Source of the DNA: Lachnospiraceae bacterium
Lineage (GTDB): Bacteria; Bacillota; Clostridia; Lachnospirales; Lachnospiraceae
DNA: 60,831 bases
Direction: 5' to 3'
NCBI GenBank assembly: GCA_017540605.1
Contig: JAFYAS010000039.1
Location: forward strand, 1-60,831
Below, piece by piece: positions 25,057 to 35,265 of the stretch. Under the pieces are notes generated by a model. It was not told the DNA's origin. It saw only the letters and a list, made by a program, of their open reading frames with translations, and did not search any database. Each line of letters starts with the position of its first letter. Position 1 is the stretch's first letter. Both the position numbers and the translations under genes were made by a program.

Positions 25057-27897
25057 GTGAAAGAGATCGAAGAAAATGTAGACGATATAGTAGTAAGCAA
25101 GGACAAGGTAATTGACTTTACATTGACACAGGTAAAGCCACTCGACTTTTTTGCTCTCAATTCAAAGCAGTTTAAGGAGCCTATGAAGCTTGCGGGTGTT
25201 AACAATGTGGAAAGCGCAGATGCTATGCGTTCCCTTTTTGTTACATGGCTTATCGGTGTGAAGGGCTTTACATCTTCGGACGTTATCAATGCTACAAAGC
25301 TTAACAAGGAAGACAAGACAAAGCTTGGAACCCAGTTTATACAGTATTTCAAGGATCGTCCCATATTTGGCAATTCGGCATCGGCTGATAAGGTAGAGGC
25401 AAACCTTCGTGATTATGCGAAGATGATATATGAATCAAGAAAGCAGCTCCTTATGAAGGAGAACCTTAGATATCCAAAGCCCATTGAGCAGAGGAACGAG
25501 GTAACCTATGAGAATCTTAGAAAGGATGTCTTCGGTTTCAATGCTGAGCTTGAATATGGCATGGACGGAGTCATGAACAACTGGACAAGCAGCAACAACA
25601 ATAAGACAGATCTTAATCCCAACGGTATCAATTTCAACAATGCATTTTTGCAGGGCTATTGTACACGTATGAAGGATAAGGAAAAGCTTGAGACAGGTAT
25701 CACCAATTTCTATTCTGACCAGAACAAAATGAAGATCGTAAAGTGTATGGGTAAGATCACAAAGCTGGTCGGAGATAAGAATGTATCTGAAGAGAAGAAG
25801 AAGCATCTCCTTTATGTAGGAAAGCGTCTTCCCGGATCTGAGCTTAAGTTTAACGGAAAAGCCGATGCAAAGAGCAATTCATTCAATCTTAAGTTTACTA
25901 TCGAGGAAACTGCAAATAATTATGGTTTTTCTACAGGAGATATCCTTGAGACTATTATCGATTCAGAGCCTTCAAAGGATGGAGCAAGTGATATTGAAAG
26001 ATCCGATAATGGTGCAAAGAAGGCGATAGCCGATTACAATAAAGCACAGCAGGATATAGTTAACAATGCATTGAATATTGTTGCACACAATGACAACACC
26101 GAGGTTATGAATCTTGCCATCAACAAGGGAGATCGTTTTAAGAAGGGACTTGACCTTGCTGATGCCACCAAGGATGAGATCAAGGAGGCTGCAGAGCTCT
26201 TTGATAAGATCTACAGTCCCGTATATCAGGCAAATATCAAATTGAAGGCTTCTACAGGAAAGAATGTTATTGATAATATCACCATCAATGGTGAAAAGGT
26301 TGTGGATGCTGCAAATAAGGCTTGCGATGGCAAGGATTATATGTATTCTGAGAAGATCATGTATGCCAAGGCGATGGCACTTAGAGCATTTGTCAATCCT
26401 GAGCTTCACCTGTTCTACCAGAATGCAATTGGATCTGTGAATCCGGATCTTGAGCTTTACTCAGTGGGACGTGGTGCAAAGCTTGTAGAGATGAAGGACA
26501 GCGTTGCCATGAAGCCCGAGGACTTCAAGGTAGGACTTAAGTATGATGTAGAAGATCCCAAGGAGAAGATCACCAAGGATACAAAGATCAAGGCTACCAA
26601 GTCAGCGAATGCAGTTTTACCCAAGCCTAACTACGGAACCGATGGAGTCGTTGATATTAAGGATGTAATTGCTACTGTACCCAAGCAGTCGGCAAGACCT
26701 GTGGAGAGACCTGATAAGGTTAAGAATCCTGTTGTTAAGGAGCCTGCCGTAAAGAACCCTGCATTTAAGGCACCTGTCAATGTTGGCGGAATGAAGGAGA
26801 TTGACGATTCATTTGATGCGAATGAAATTGATGAAGCAATCCCTGCAAATCTTGATAATGATGAGGTAAGAAGGGCAAGAGAATTCGTAGAGGGAGCCTT
26901 CCTTTATCAGGAGTGTATTGATAATATCCTTGATTGGGCTACAGCATTAAAGGGTATGTTGACCATGAATCAGAAGGATGCTGAGGCCAACTTCTTCTCT
27001 AAGTCCAATAAGGTGGAAGGTGACAAGGATTATCAGAACTTTACAAAGGTGATAGAGAATACCATTACTTTATTTAAGAGCGGAAGCAGGTCTTCTATGG
27101 ACCAGGCAAAGCAGCTTGGAAAGCTTATCAAGGTAGCTGATGACTATCTCGATGGTGAATTCCTTTATGATGATCGTATGAAGGGCGTTTCATTTGAGGC
27201 TGCAAGAGAGGTTCTTAATAAGGGCGACAAGCTTCTTAATATGCTCTATACAAGCCGTGTAGCAGTATCAGGTCTTACCAAGGAAAGTCTTATTGGCGGC
27301 GTCCAGCCCTATGGTAATCTTGGCTACAATGATGTCATAAAAAAGGCAAAGGAGCTTAAGGCACAGTATAAGGATACAGAATCCTTCAAGAGAGGCTTTA
27401 AAAAGCCTGATTTTAATGAGATGTATGAGAAGTCTGAAAAGCAGCTTGAGATAAAGAGAAAGCTAGAGAAGGTCAGCAAGACCATGAGCAGAAACTTTGA
27501 ATATTCCATGAGAACTGTTCCTGATAAGTATCTCGGTATGTCAAGGAAGCGCTCCGCATCAGCTATCGCAAGATGGGTTGTGACAAAGAACTATCTTGAG
27601 CAGGTATATAAGCCCGGCGCAACTATGGAGGAGATCGATGCTTTATCCGATGTGAATGTAAAGGCTTTAAAGAAGAAGGTAAAGGATCTTGCCAATGATC
27701 CCGTATTCAAGAGGGTAGTAAAGAAGTTCCCTGAGAATGCTTTCTCTGTATGGCAGGCATTGGAGCCTCATGCAGCTCAGATGAGAAAGGATCCCAAGAA
27801 TATCGATAAGATGCTTAACGATATGAAGGCTAATGCCGAGAACAAAAAGACCAAAAACAATAATGTTGAGAGAAACAATTCATTGCCTAAGATCTGA
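25057..27897 (+). CDS. large soluble protein of unknown function
   Basis: A 946-residue protein that I do not recognise. It has no signal peptide, membrane helix or catalytic motif visible by eye. Two mostly helical, Lys/Asp/Glu-rich halves (about 1-510 and 590-946) are joined by a Pro-rich linker at about 520-590 with repeated short units (VKNPVVKEPAVKNPAFKAP). The N-terminal half has VTWLIGVKGFTSSDVINATKLNKED and several Asn/Asp-rich stretches; the C-terminal half ends in KKTKNNNVERNNS. GTG start at 25057 with TTAGGAGGTACAAAATC upstream. It stands alone between amt and pyrG with its own spacing on both sides and no shared leader motif. Codon use looks like that of its neighbours, so recent transfer is not obvious. 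A structural or cytoskeletal role is possible but unsupported. Confidence 0.85.
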   Translation: MKEIEENVDDIVVSKDKVIDFTLTQVKPLDFFALNSKQFKEPMKLAGVNNVESADAMRSLFVTWLIGVKGFTSSDVINATKLNKEDKTKLGTQFIQYFKDRPIFGNSASADKVEANLRDYAKMIYESRKQLLMKENLRYPKPIEQRNEVTYENLRKDVFGFNAELEYGMDGVMNNWTSSNNNKTDLNPNGINFNNAFLQGYCTRMKDKEKLETGITNFYSDQNKMKIVKCMGKITKLVGDKNVSEEKKKHLLYVGKRLPGSELKFNGKADAKSNSFNLKFTIEETANNYGFSTGDILETIIDSEPSKDGASDIERSDNGAKKAIADYNKAQQDIVNNALNIVAHNDNTEVMNLAINKGDRFKKGLDLADATKDEIKEAAELFDKIYSPVYQANIKLKASTGKNVIDNITINGEKVVDAANKACDGKDYMYSEKIMYAKAMALRAFVNPELHLFYQNAIGSVNPDLELYSVGRGAKLVEMKDSVAMKPEDFKVGLKYDVEDPKEKITKDTKIKATKSANAVLPKPNYGTDGVVDIKDVIATVPKQSARPVERPDKVKNPVVKEPAVKNPAFKAPVNVGGMKEIDDSFDANEIDEAIPANLDNDEVRRAREFVEGAFLYQECIDNILDWATALKGMLTMNQKDAEANFFSKSNKVEGDKDYQNFTKVIENTITLFKSGSRSSMDQAKQLGKLIKVADDYLDGEFLYDDRMKGVSFEAAREVLNKGDKLLNMLYTSRVAVSGLTKESLIGGVQPYGNLGYNDVIKKAKELKAQYKDTESFKRGFKKPDFNEMYEKSEKQLEIKRKLEKVSKTMSRNFEYSMRTVPDKYLGMSRKRSASAIARWVVTKNYLEQVYKPGATMEEIDALSDVNVKALKKKVKDLANDPVFKRVVKKFPENAFSVWQALEPHAAQMRKDPKNIDKMLNDMKANAENKKTKNNNVERNNSLPKI

Positions 27898-27909
27898 TAA
27901 ATTTTCATC

Positions 27910-29635
<1,726 letters not shown>

Positions 29636-29650
29636 AATTGACCGTGTTTC

Positions 29651-29722
29651 GAAACTTCACAAAAATCTCGGACATCGCTGTCTCCGTTTCACTACGGTCC
29701 GTGATTCTTTTGTGAAAGTTTC
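29651..29722 (+). other. large inverted repeat between pyrG and carA
   Basis: GAAACTTCACAAAA (29651-29664) pairs with TTTTGTGAAAGTTTC (29708-29722) with one bulged A. Inside it are two smaller hairpins (CGGACA..TGTCTCCG and ACGG/CCGT). The shape and the GAAACTT motif recall the elements before purF and gltB. It could be a repeat remnant or a leader for carAB; no terminator T tract is seen. Confidence 0.5.
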
Positions 29723-29783
29723 TCAACACTAACATATGTTGTGAAGCAACAATCCCTTGCATGAAGAAAAAAGGAAAAAAGAC

Positions 29784-30899
29784 ATGAAAGAATACAACAA
29801 GAAGCTAATATTTGAAGATGGAAGCGTCTACATGGGTTATGGCTTTGGCGCTGATAAAGAAGCGGTATGCGAGATAGTCTTCAATACCTCCATGGCGGGG
29901 TATCAGGAGATCATCTCGGATCCTTCATATACGGATCAGGCTATAGTTATGAGTTATCCGCTAATTGGAAACTATGGTATTACGGACGAGGATTATGAGA
30001 GTAAGCTCCTTAATCTCGGCGCACTTATTGTTCGTGAGGTCAATGATTATCCTTCGAACTTCAGGTACACGAGAACACTTTCAGAGCTTTTAGAAGAGGG
30101 AGGAGTTCCCGGAATCTATGGTGTGGATACCAGAAAGCTTGTGAGAAGTATAAGAGATATAGGTTCGAGAAAGGTGCTTATCACTTCGGCTGATACAAGC
30201 GTTACTGAGGGCATTGAAAAACTTAAGAATACCGAGCTTAGAAAGGATCAGGTGGCACGCTGCAGCTCAAAGAAGAAATGGTATTCGAGAACTTCAAATC
30301 ATATCTTCAATGTGGTAGCCATAGATTGCGGTATGAAGTTAAATATTGTGAAGGAGCTCAATAAGCACGGTTGCAATGTGACTGTGGTTCCCTATAATAC
30401 AAAGAGCGATGAGATACTATCCATGAAGCCTGACGGGGTATTCATTTCCAATGGACCCGGCGATCCCGAGGATGTTACCCAGGTGATCGATACGCTTAAG
30501 GAACTTAGAGGAAAGCTTCCGCTTTTTGGTATATGTCTCGGACATCAGCTTATAGCCCTTTCATACGGAGCGAAGACCTACAAGCTTAAATTCGGTCATC
30601 GTGGCGGTAATCATCCGGTAAAGGATATAAGAACAGGCAAGATCGAGATCACAAGCCAGAATCACAGCTATGCGGTAGATGAAGGAAGCCTTGAGGGTAC
30701 AGGTCTTACCGCTACTCATATCAACCTGCTTGACAATACCATAGAGGGACTTCAATCAGAGAGCGACAGGGTATTCTCTGTACAGTATCATCCGGAGAGT
30801 GCTCCCGGCCCCCAGGATAGCAAATACCTTTTTGACAGATTTATAGATAATATGAAAGCAGCCAGGCTCGAAGCTAACGGAGGGAAGAAGAATGCCTAA
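29784..30899 (+). CDS. carA: carbamoyl-phosphate synthase small subunit
   Basis: Glutaminase subunit that supplies ammonia to CarB for carbamoyl phosphate, feeding pyrimidine and arginine synthesis. Product 371 residues. The N-terminal domain shows LIFEDGSVYMGYGFG and FNTSMAGYQEIISDPSYTDQ; the C-terminal class I glutaminase has FISNGPGDPED, the nucleophile in FGICLGHQLIALSYG, and the catalytic His-Glu in SVQYHPESAPGPQD. An upstream in-frame TTG at 29757 exists, but ATG 29784 follows AAAGGAAAAAAGAC. It overlaps carB by 8 bases, so the two are translationally coupled. No PyrR binding loop was recognised upstream. Confidence 0.96.
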   Translation: MKEYNKKLIFEDGSVYMGYGFGADKEAVCEIVFNTSMAGYQEIISDPSYTDQAIVMSYPLIGNYGITDEDYESKLLNLGALIVREVNDYPSNFRYTRTLSELLEEGGVPGIYGVDTRKLVRSIRDIGSRKVLITSADTSVTEGIEKLKNTELRKDQVARCSSKKKWYSRTSNHIFNVVAIDCGMKLNIVKELNKHGCNVTVVPYNTKSDEILSMKPDGVFISNGPGDPEDVTQVIDTLKELRGKLPLFGICLGHQLIALSYGAKTYKLKFGHRGGNHPVKDIRTGKIEITSQNHSYAVDEGSLEGTGLTATHINLLDNTIEGLQSESDRVFSVQYHPESAPGPQDSKYLFDRFIDNMKAARLEANGGKKNA

Positions 30900-33800
30900 G
30901 AGAACAGATATACATAAAATACTTGTGATAGGCTCCGGTCCCATCGTCATTGGTCAGGCTGCCGAGTTTGATTATGCGGGAACCCAGGCTTGTCTTGCAC
31001 TAAAGGAAGAGGGCTATGAGGTTGTACTTGCCAATTCCAATCCCGCAACCATCATGACAGACAATATGATAGCTGACAAGGTTTATATGGAGCCTTTGAC
31101 ACTTCAATATATGGCAAGGATCTGCCGTTTTGAAAGGCCTGATGCCATCGTTCCCGGAATAGGAGGTCAGACAGGCCTTAATCTTGCTATGCAGCTCCAT
31201 GAAAAGGGAGTCCTTGACGAGTGCGAGATCGAGCTTTTGGGAACCGACGCCAAGAGTATAAAGTGCGCTGAGGACAGAGAGCTTTTTAAGGAGCTTTGTG
31301 AGAGGATAGGAGAGCCTGTAGTTCCTTCGGAGATTACTTATTCAGTAGAAGAAGGTTTAAAGGCAGCAGAGAAGATCGGATATCCCGTGATCCTTCGTCC
31401 CGCATTTACCCTTGGAGGAACCGGTGGCGGCTTCGCTTATGATGAAGCCGAGATGAAGGAAATGATGAAGACAGCTCTTGCCCTTTCTCCCGTACATCAG
31501 GTATTGGTGGAAAAGAGTATCAAGGGCTATAAGGAGATTGAGTACGAGGTTATAAGAGATGCCAATGATACAGCCATCACAGTCTGTAACATGGAGAATC
31601 TCGACCCCGTGGGAATCCATACAGGTGATTCCATAGTTGTGGCACCCAGCCAGACCCTTACAAACAGGGAATATCATATGCTTCGTGATTCGGCGCTTAA
31701 GATTATCAGAGCTCTTGAAGTAAAGGGAGGATGTAATGTTCAATTTGCTCTTGATCCCGAGTCATTCAGCTATTATGTCATTGAGGTCAACCCCAGAGTT
31801 TCAAGATCTTCGGCACTTGCCTCAAAGGCCAGTGGTTATCCCATTGCAAGGGTATCGGCAAAGATCGCAGTGGGCATGAACCTTGATGAGATACGCTTAG
31901 CCAATACACCTGCCTGCTTTGAGCCGGCTCTTGATTATGTTGTGACCAAGATGCCGAGATTTCCCTTTGATAAATTTACTTTGGCATCCAATACACTTTC
32001 TACTCAGATGAAGGCCACAGGCGAGGTCATGAGCGTTGGAAGGACATTTGAGGAAAGCCTTTTGAAGGCTATAAGATCCCTTGAGGACGGTAAGAATCAT
32101 ATTCACCTTGCTAAGTTTGATGTGAAGAGCCTTTCCGATAAGCCTGAGCCCGAGAATAAGGAAGAGGCTATTGAAAAGTTATTGGAATATATAGAGGAAG
32201 GCACTGATGACAGGATATATGCCATTTCTCAGCTTATGTGGCTCGGTGTTGATGAACAGCTTATATTTGATCGAACCAAGATCGATATGTTCTTCTTAAA
32301 TAAGATCAAGAATATCGTTGATTTTGAGAAGGTAATAGAAGAGGAGAAGAGCGAGTTCTTAGCTGAAAGAACTTCGTATGAGAAGACTGACAGGCTCTAT
32401 TCACTGATCCACGAAGCAAAGCGTATGGGCTTTTCTGATTCTTATCTTGCTGAGCTTACAGGACTTAAGCTTGATGCGGTGACTGATTTAAGGCTTAATT
32501 ACGGTATCCGTCCGGTTTACAAGATGATAGATACCTGTGCCAGCGAGTTTGACAGCTATGTGCCTTATTTCTATTCAACCTACGAGGACGAGAATGAATC
32601 TATTATTTCTGACAACAAGAAGGTCGTAGTATTAGGTTCCGGCCCTATAAGGATAGGACAGGGTGTGGAATTTGACTACTCTACGGTTCATGCTGTTAGG
32701 ACACTTAAGGATATGGGCTATGAGGCCATAGTAATCAACAACAATCCGGAGACAGTATCAACTGACTATACCACAGCAGATAAGCTTTATTTTGAGCCCC
32801 TGACCGTTGAGGATATCATGAATATCATAGATCTTGAAAAGCCTATGGGAGTTATCACGACTCTCGGTGGACAGACTGCGGTAAATCTCTGCGAGGCTTT
32901 GACCAACCATGGTGTAAATATCATCGGTACAGGCTTTGATGCCATCTTCAAGGCTGAGGACAGAGATGCATTTGAGGAGGTTATAGAATCTATCGGTATC
33001 CCTCATCCAAAGGGAGAGGCGGTAACCGATATAGAAAGCGGTGTAAAGGTAGCGGAGAGGATAGGCTATCCTGTGCTTGTAAGACCAAGCTTCGTTCTTG
33101 GGGGACGTGCCATGGAGATCGTTGCCAACGAGGAAATGTTAAGGCATTACCTTAAGAACGCCGTAGAGGTAGATCTGTCACATCCTGTACTTGTTGACAA
33201 ATATGTAGTAGGTAAAGAGGTGGAGATTGATGCCATCTGTGACGGCAAGGATGTATTCTTACCAGGCATCATGGAGCTTGTAGAGAGGACGGGTGTTCAT
33301 TCCGGAGATTCAACAAGTGTTTATCCTCCATATTCCATTTCTGAAAAGGTTAAGGAGACCATAGCAGACTATACAAAGAGGATCGGCTTGGCCGTGGGTA
33401 TAGTGGGTCTTTTCAATATTCAGTTTATCGTAGATAAAGGGGATAATGTTTATATCATTGAGGTAAATCCTAGAGCCTCAAGAAGTGTTCCCTTCCTTTC
33501 CAAATCAACGGGAATATCCCTTGTTGATATCGCTGTAAAGGTAATGATGGGAATATCCTTGAGAGAGCAGGGCATAGAGGATATGTTCCCGCCTGAGAAG
33601 AAGTTCTGGTATGTAAAGGCGCCGGCATTCTCATTTGCCAAATTAAACGGAATGGATGCATATCTGTCTCCTGAGATGAAATCAACAGGTGAGGCCATAG
33701 GCTACGACAGAAGGCTTAAGAGTGCATTTTATAAGGCTATGCAGGCCTCAGGCATAAAGATGAAGGGCTACGGTACTGTTATGGTGACATTGGCCGATGA

Positions 33801-34146
33801 GGACAAAGAGGAGGCTCTTCCTCTTGTAAGAAGGTTCTATGAGCTGGGCTTCAATATCGAGGCTACAGTAGGAACAGCGAATTACCTTAAGGAAAATGGA
33901 ATCCGTACAAGACTTCGTGGAAAGCTTTCTGACGGAAGTGACGAGGTACTTGAATCCATTCGTGCCGGATATGTAAGCTATATCATCAATACCCGTGCCA
34001 TACTTTCGGGTATTCACTATGAGGATGGTGTGGCTATCAGACAGTGTGCCGTTATGAATGGTGTGACCATGTTCACATCCCTTGATACGGTTAGGATACT
34101 ACTTGATGTACTAGAGGATATCACGCCGGAGATATCAACGATTTAA
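30892..34146 (+). CDS. carB: carbamoyl-phosphate synthase large subunit
   Basis: A 1084-residue synthetase subunit of normal length. Two homologous ATP-grasp halves are seen: the first opens with KILVIGSGPIVIGQAAEFDYAGTQ, the second near residue 575 with KVVVLGSGPIRIGQGVEFDYS. Each has a biotin-carboxylase-like fold (PAFTLGGTGGGFAYD; PSFVLGGRAMEIV) and a glycine-rich ATP site; the oligomerisation domain lies between them. The C-terminal 150 residues form the MGS-like allosteric domain (VRRFYELGFNIEATVGTANYL), which in characterised enzymes binds UMP, IMP or ornithine. The gene overlaps carA by 8 bases and is followed by a strong terminator at 34179. Confidence 0.97.
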   Translation: MPKRTDIHKILVIGSGPIVIGQAAEFDYAGTQACLALKEEGYEVVLANSNPATIMTDNMIADKVYMEPLTLQYMARICRFERPDAIVPGIGGQTGLNLAMQLHEKGVLDECEIELLGTDAKSIKCAEDRELFKELCERIGEPVVPSEITYSVEEGLKAAEKIGYPVILRPAFTLGGTGGGFAYDEAEMKEMMKTALALSPVHQVLVEKSIKGYKEIEYEVIRDANDTAITVCNMENLDPVGIHTGDSIVVAPSQTLTNREYHMLRDSALKIIRALEVKGGCNVQFALDPESFSYYVIEVNPRVSRSSALASKASGYPIARVSAKIAVGMNLDEIRLANTPACFEPALDYVVTKMPRFPFDKFTLASNTLSTQMKATGEVMSVGRTFEESLLKAIRSLEDGKNHIHLAKFDVKSLSDKPEPENKEEAIEKLLEYIEEGTDDRIYAISQLMWLGVDEQLIFDRTKIDMFFLNKIKNIVDFEKVIEEEKSEFLAERTSYEKTDRLYSLIHEAKRMGFSDSYLAELTGLKLDAVTDLRLNYGIRPVYKMIDTCASEFDSYVPYFYSTYEDENESIISDNKKVVVLGSGPIRIGQGVEFDYSTVHAVRTLKDMGYEAIVINNNPETVSTDYTTADKLYFEPLTVEDIMNIIDLEKPMGVITTLGGQTAVNLCEALTNHGVNIIGTGFDAIFKAEDRDAFEEVIESIGIPHPKGEAVTDIESGVKVAERIGYPVLVRPSFVLGGRAMEIVANEEMLRHYLKNAVEVDLSHPVLVDKYVVGKEVEIDAICDGKDVFLPGIMELVERTGVHSGDSTSVYPPYSISEKVKETIADYTKRIGLAVGIVGLFNIQFIVDKGDNVYIIEVNPRASRSVPFLSKSTGISLVDIAVKVMMGISLREQGIEDMFPPEKKFWYVKAPAFSFAKLNGMDAYLSPEMKSTGEAIGYDRRLKSAFYKAMQASGIKMKGYGTVMVTLADEDKEEALPLVRRFYELGFNIEATVGTANYLKENGIRTRLRGKLSDGSDEVLESIRAGYVSYIINTRAILSGIHYEDGVAIRQCAVMNGVTMFTSLDTVRILLDVLEDITPEISTI

Positions 34147-34178
34147 ATAATAGGGCAGTTTAGCCTGATAGAAGAGGA

Positions 34179-34219
34179 AAGACCTCCTTACGCTTAGTTG
34201 TAAGGAGGTCTTGCTTTTT
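34179..34219 (+). terminator. intrinsic terminator of carAB
   Basis: Perfect 13-pair stem AAGACCTCCTTAC (34179-34191) / GTAAGGAGGTCTT (34200-34212) with an 8-base loop, followed by GCTTTTT. Confidence 0.92.
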
Positions 34220-34222
34220 ATG

Positions 34223-34275
34223 AAACTCTCGCAACGAGGGCGTTTAACTAATATTGGAAACACAGTTTCTTGTGA
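34223..34275 (-). repeat. partial copy of the purF/gltB structured element
   Basis: On plus the stretch reads GAAACTCTCGCAACGAGGGCG followed after a gap by ATTGGAAACACAGTTTCT. These are the two ends of the element found before purF and gltB (purF copy: ATTGAAAACACAGTTTCC), but in the order expected for the minus strand. The middle hairpins are missing, so it looks like a degraded, inverted copy. Confidence 0.45.
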
Positions 34276-34278
34276 AGT

Positions 34279-34309
34279 AAAAAAACACCAGAGGATTGAA
34301 ATCCTCTGG
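34279..34309 (-). terminator. terminator of the tRNA operon
   Basis: On minus, CCAGAGGATT, a short loop, and AATCCTCTGG (34288-34309), followed by TG and seven T (34279-34285). It lies 12 bases past the tRNA-Met gene. Confidence 0.9.
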
Positions 34310-34320
34310 CGCTGTGATCG

Positions 34321-34394
34321 TAGCGGGAGGGAGACTTGAACTCTCGACACCATGGGTATGAACCATGTGCTCTAGCCAGCTGAGCTATCCCGCC
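34321..34394 (-). tRNA. tRNA-Met (CAT), elongator type
   Basis: A 74-base cloverleaf on minus: acceptor GGCGGGA/TCCCGCT with one G-T pair, D arm GCTC..GAGC, anticodon stem CATGG/CCATG with loop TTCATAC giving anticodon CAT, T loop TTCAAGT. The T stem GAGAG/CTCCC has one A-C mismatch at the 50-64 pair. CCA is not encoded. The ..CGCTA end and GTGTC variable loop match elongator tRNA-Met; tRNA-Ile2 would have a CTCATAA loop. Confidence 0.93.
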
Positions 34395-34402
34395 AAATAA
34401 TA

Positions 34403-34475
34403 TGGGACCTATAGGGCTCGAACCTATGACCCTCTGCTTGTAAGGCAGATGCTCTCCCAGCTGAGCTAAGATCCC
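34403..34475 (-). tRNA. tRNA-Val (TAC)
   Basis: A 73-base cloverleaf on minus: acceptor GGGATCT/AGGTCCC, D arm GCTC..GAGC, anticodon stem TCTGC/GCAGA with loop CTTACAA giving anticodon TAC, T arm ATAGG TTCGAGC CCTAT, discriminator A. CCA is not encoded. It precedes tRNA-Met by 8 bases in the same transcript. Confidence 0.95.
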
Positions 34476-34509
34476 ATAAAAGTCATGCCGTTTGCTTGGC
34501 ACGAATGAT

Positions 34510-34538
34510 AATATACCAAATTGCGAATCAAATGTCAA
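34510..34538 (-). promoter_or_regulatory. tRNA operon promoter overlapping the HAAS gene stop codon
   Basis: On minus, TTGACA (34533-34538), exactly 17 bases, TATATT (34510-34515), about 35 bases before tRNA-Val. The -35 box covers the TGA stop (34535-34537) of the upstream HAAS gene. Confidence 0.85.
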
Positions 34539-35047
34539 GTGTTAAATACAAAATTTATTAACCAAAGTATAAATCCGACAACAATGATCACAGGAAGGAG
34601 TTTTATAAGTAGGGAAACAACTCCCATCAATACTGCAAGCACCACACCTATTATCAGCAGTACAATGCATACTATGAGAAGCTTACCTGCCCAATTATTA
34701 AGTGAATGCTTACCAAATTTCAGTTCGGGTTCACCTTTTTCATTTAGATTTACATGGAGCCCCTTGTCTTCGTTTTTATCCTCGTATGTATTGTAAGCAG
34801 TATCGGTGTGAGAGGTATAGCCGGAGCTTTTTCCACCCTCAGCCTTGGCTTTTTCTGTTTGTATAACAGTTTTTGCGACCACATTGCCGCTACCAAGTGA
34901 TCTTATGACATCTTCTTCGGACTTCCCTTTATTCACCTCATCTACTATATATTTATTGTAGTAGTTGATCGTATCTTTTTTAACATAGTCTGTAACCTCC
35001 CCGGAGAGGGAGTTGTCCAGTTCCTTTAAAAAGGCAGCCTTGTCCAT
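34535..35047 (-). CDS. HAAS/DUF1700 domain membrane protein
   Basis: A 170-residue protein. Residues 1-65 (FLKELDNSL...YYNKYIVDEVNKGKSEEDVIRSLGS) match the HAAS/DUF1700 helical signalling domain; a polar linker follows and the last 60 residues hold two hydrophobic helices (LLIVCIVLLIIGVVLAVLMG; LIKLLPVIIVVGFILWLINF). HAAS proteins are often paired with PadR-type regulators and cell-envelope response genes; no PadR gene is beside this one. The frame extends to 35077, but ATG 35047 follows GAGGTGTTAAGC and is the likely start. The tRNA operon follows directly. Confidence 0.75.
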   Translation of the reverse strand: MDKAAFLKELDNSLSGEVTDYVKKDTINYYNKYIVDEVNKGKSEEDVIRSLGSGNVVAKTVIQTEKAKAEGGKSSGYTSHTDTAYNTYEDKNEDKGLHVNLNEKGEPELKFGKHSLNNWAGKLLIVCIVLLIIGVVLAVLMGVVSLLIKLLPVIIVVGFILWLINFVFNT

Positions 35048-35265
35048 GCTTAACACCTCATTTCTTTCTAAACTCAAAAATCCATTCCTATTATAATTAA
35101 TTGTGGCTAATTATGTCAATGTTTTATGATTTTTAGGATTGGAATGTTTTTTTTGAAATTTTTTGAAAAAAGATGTGACCTACATAAAAAGCCTTCTGTC
35201 TATATGAGTGAAGGCGTTAAAAAAGCCTAAAAAAAAAGACAATAATCCATGGGAGGTAAATGGTT

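Noticed and set aside
35191-35214. Hairpin GCCTTC/GAAGGC before the lipoprotein gene as a terminator
   Set aside because: On plus it is followed by GTTAAAAAAG, not T; a minus-strand T tract exists but no minus-strand gene ends there.
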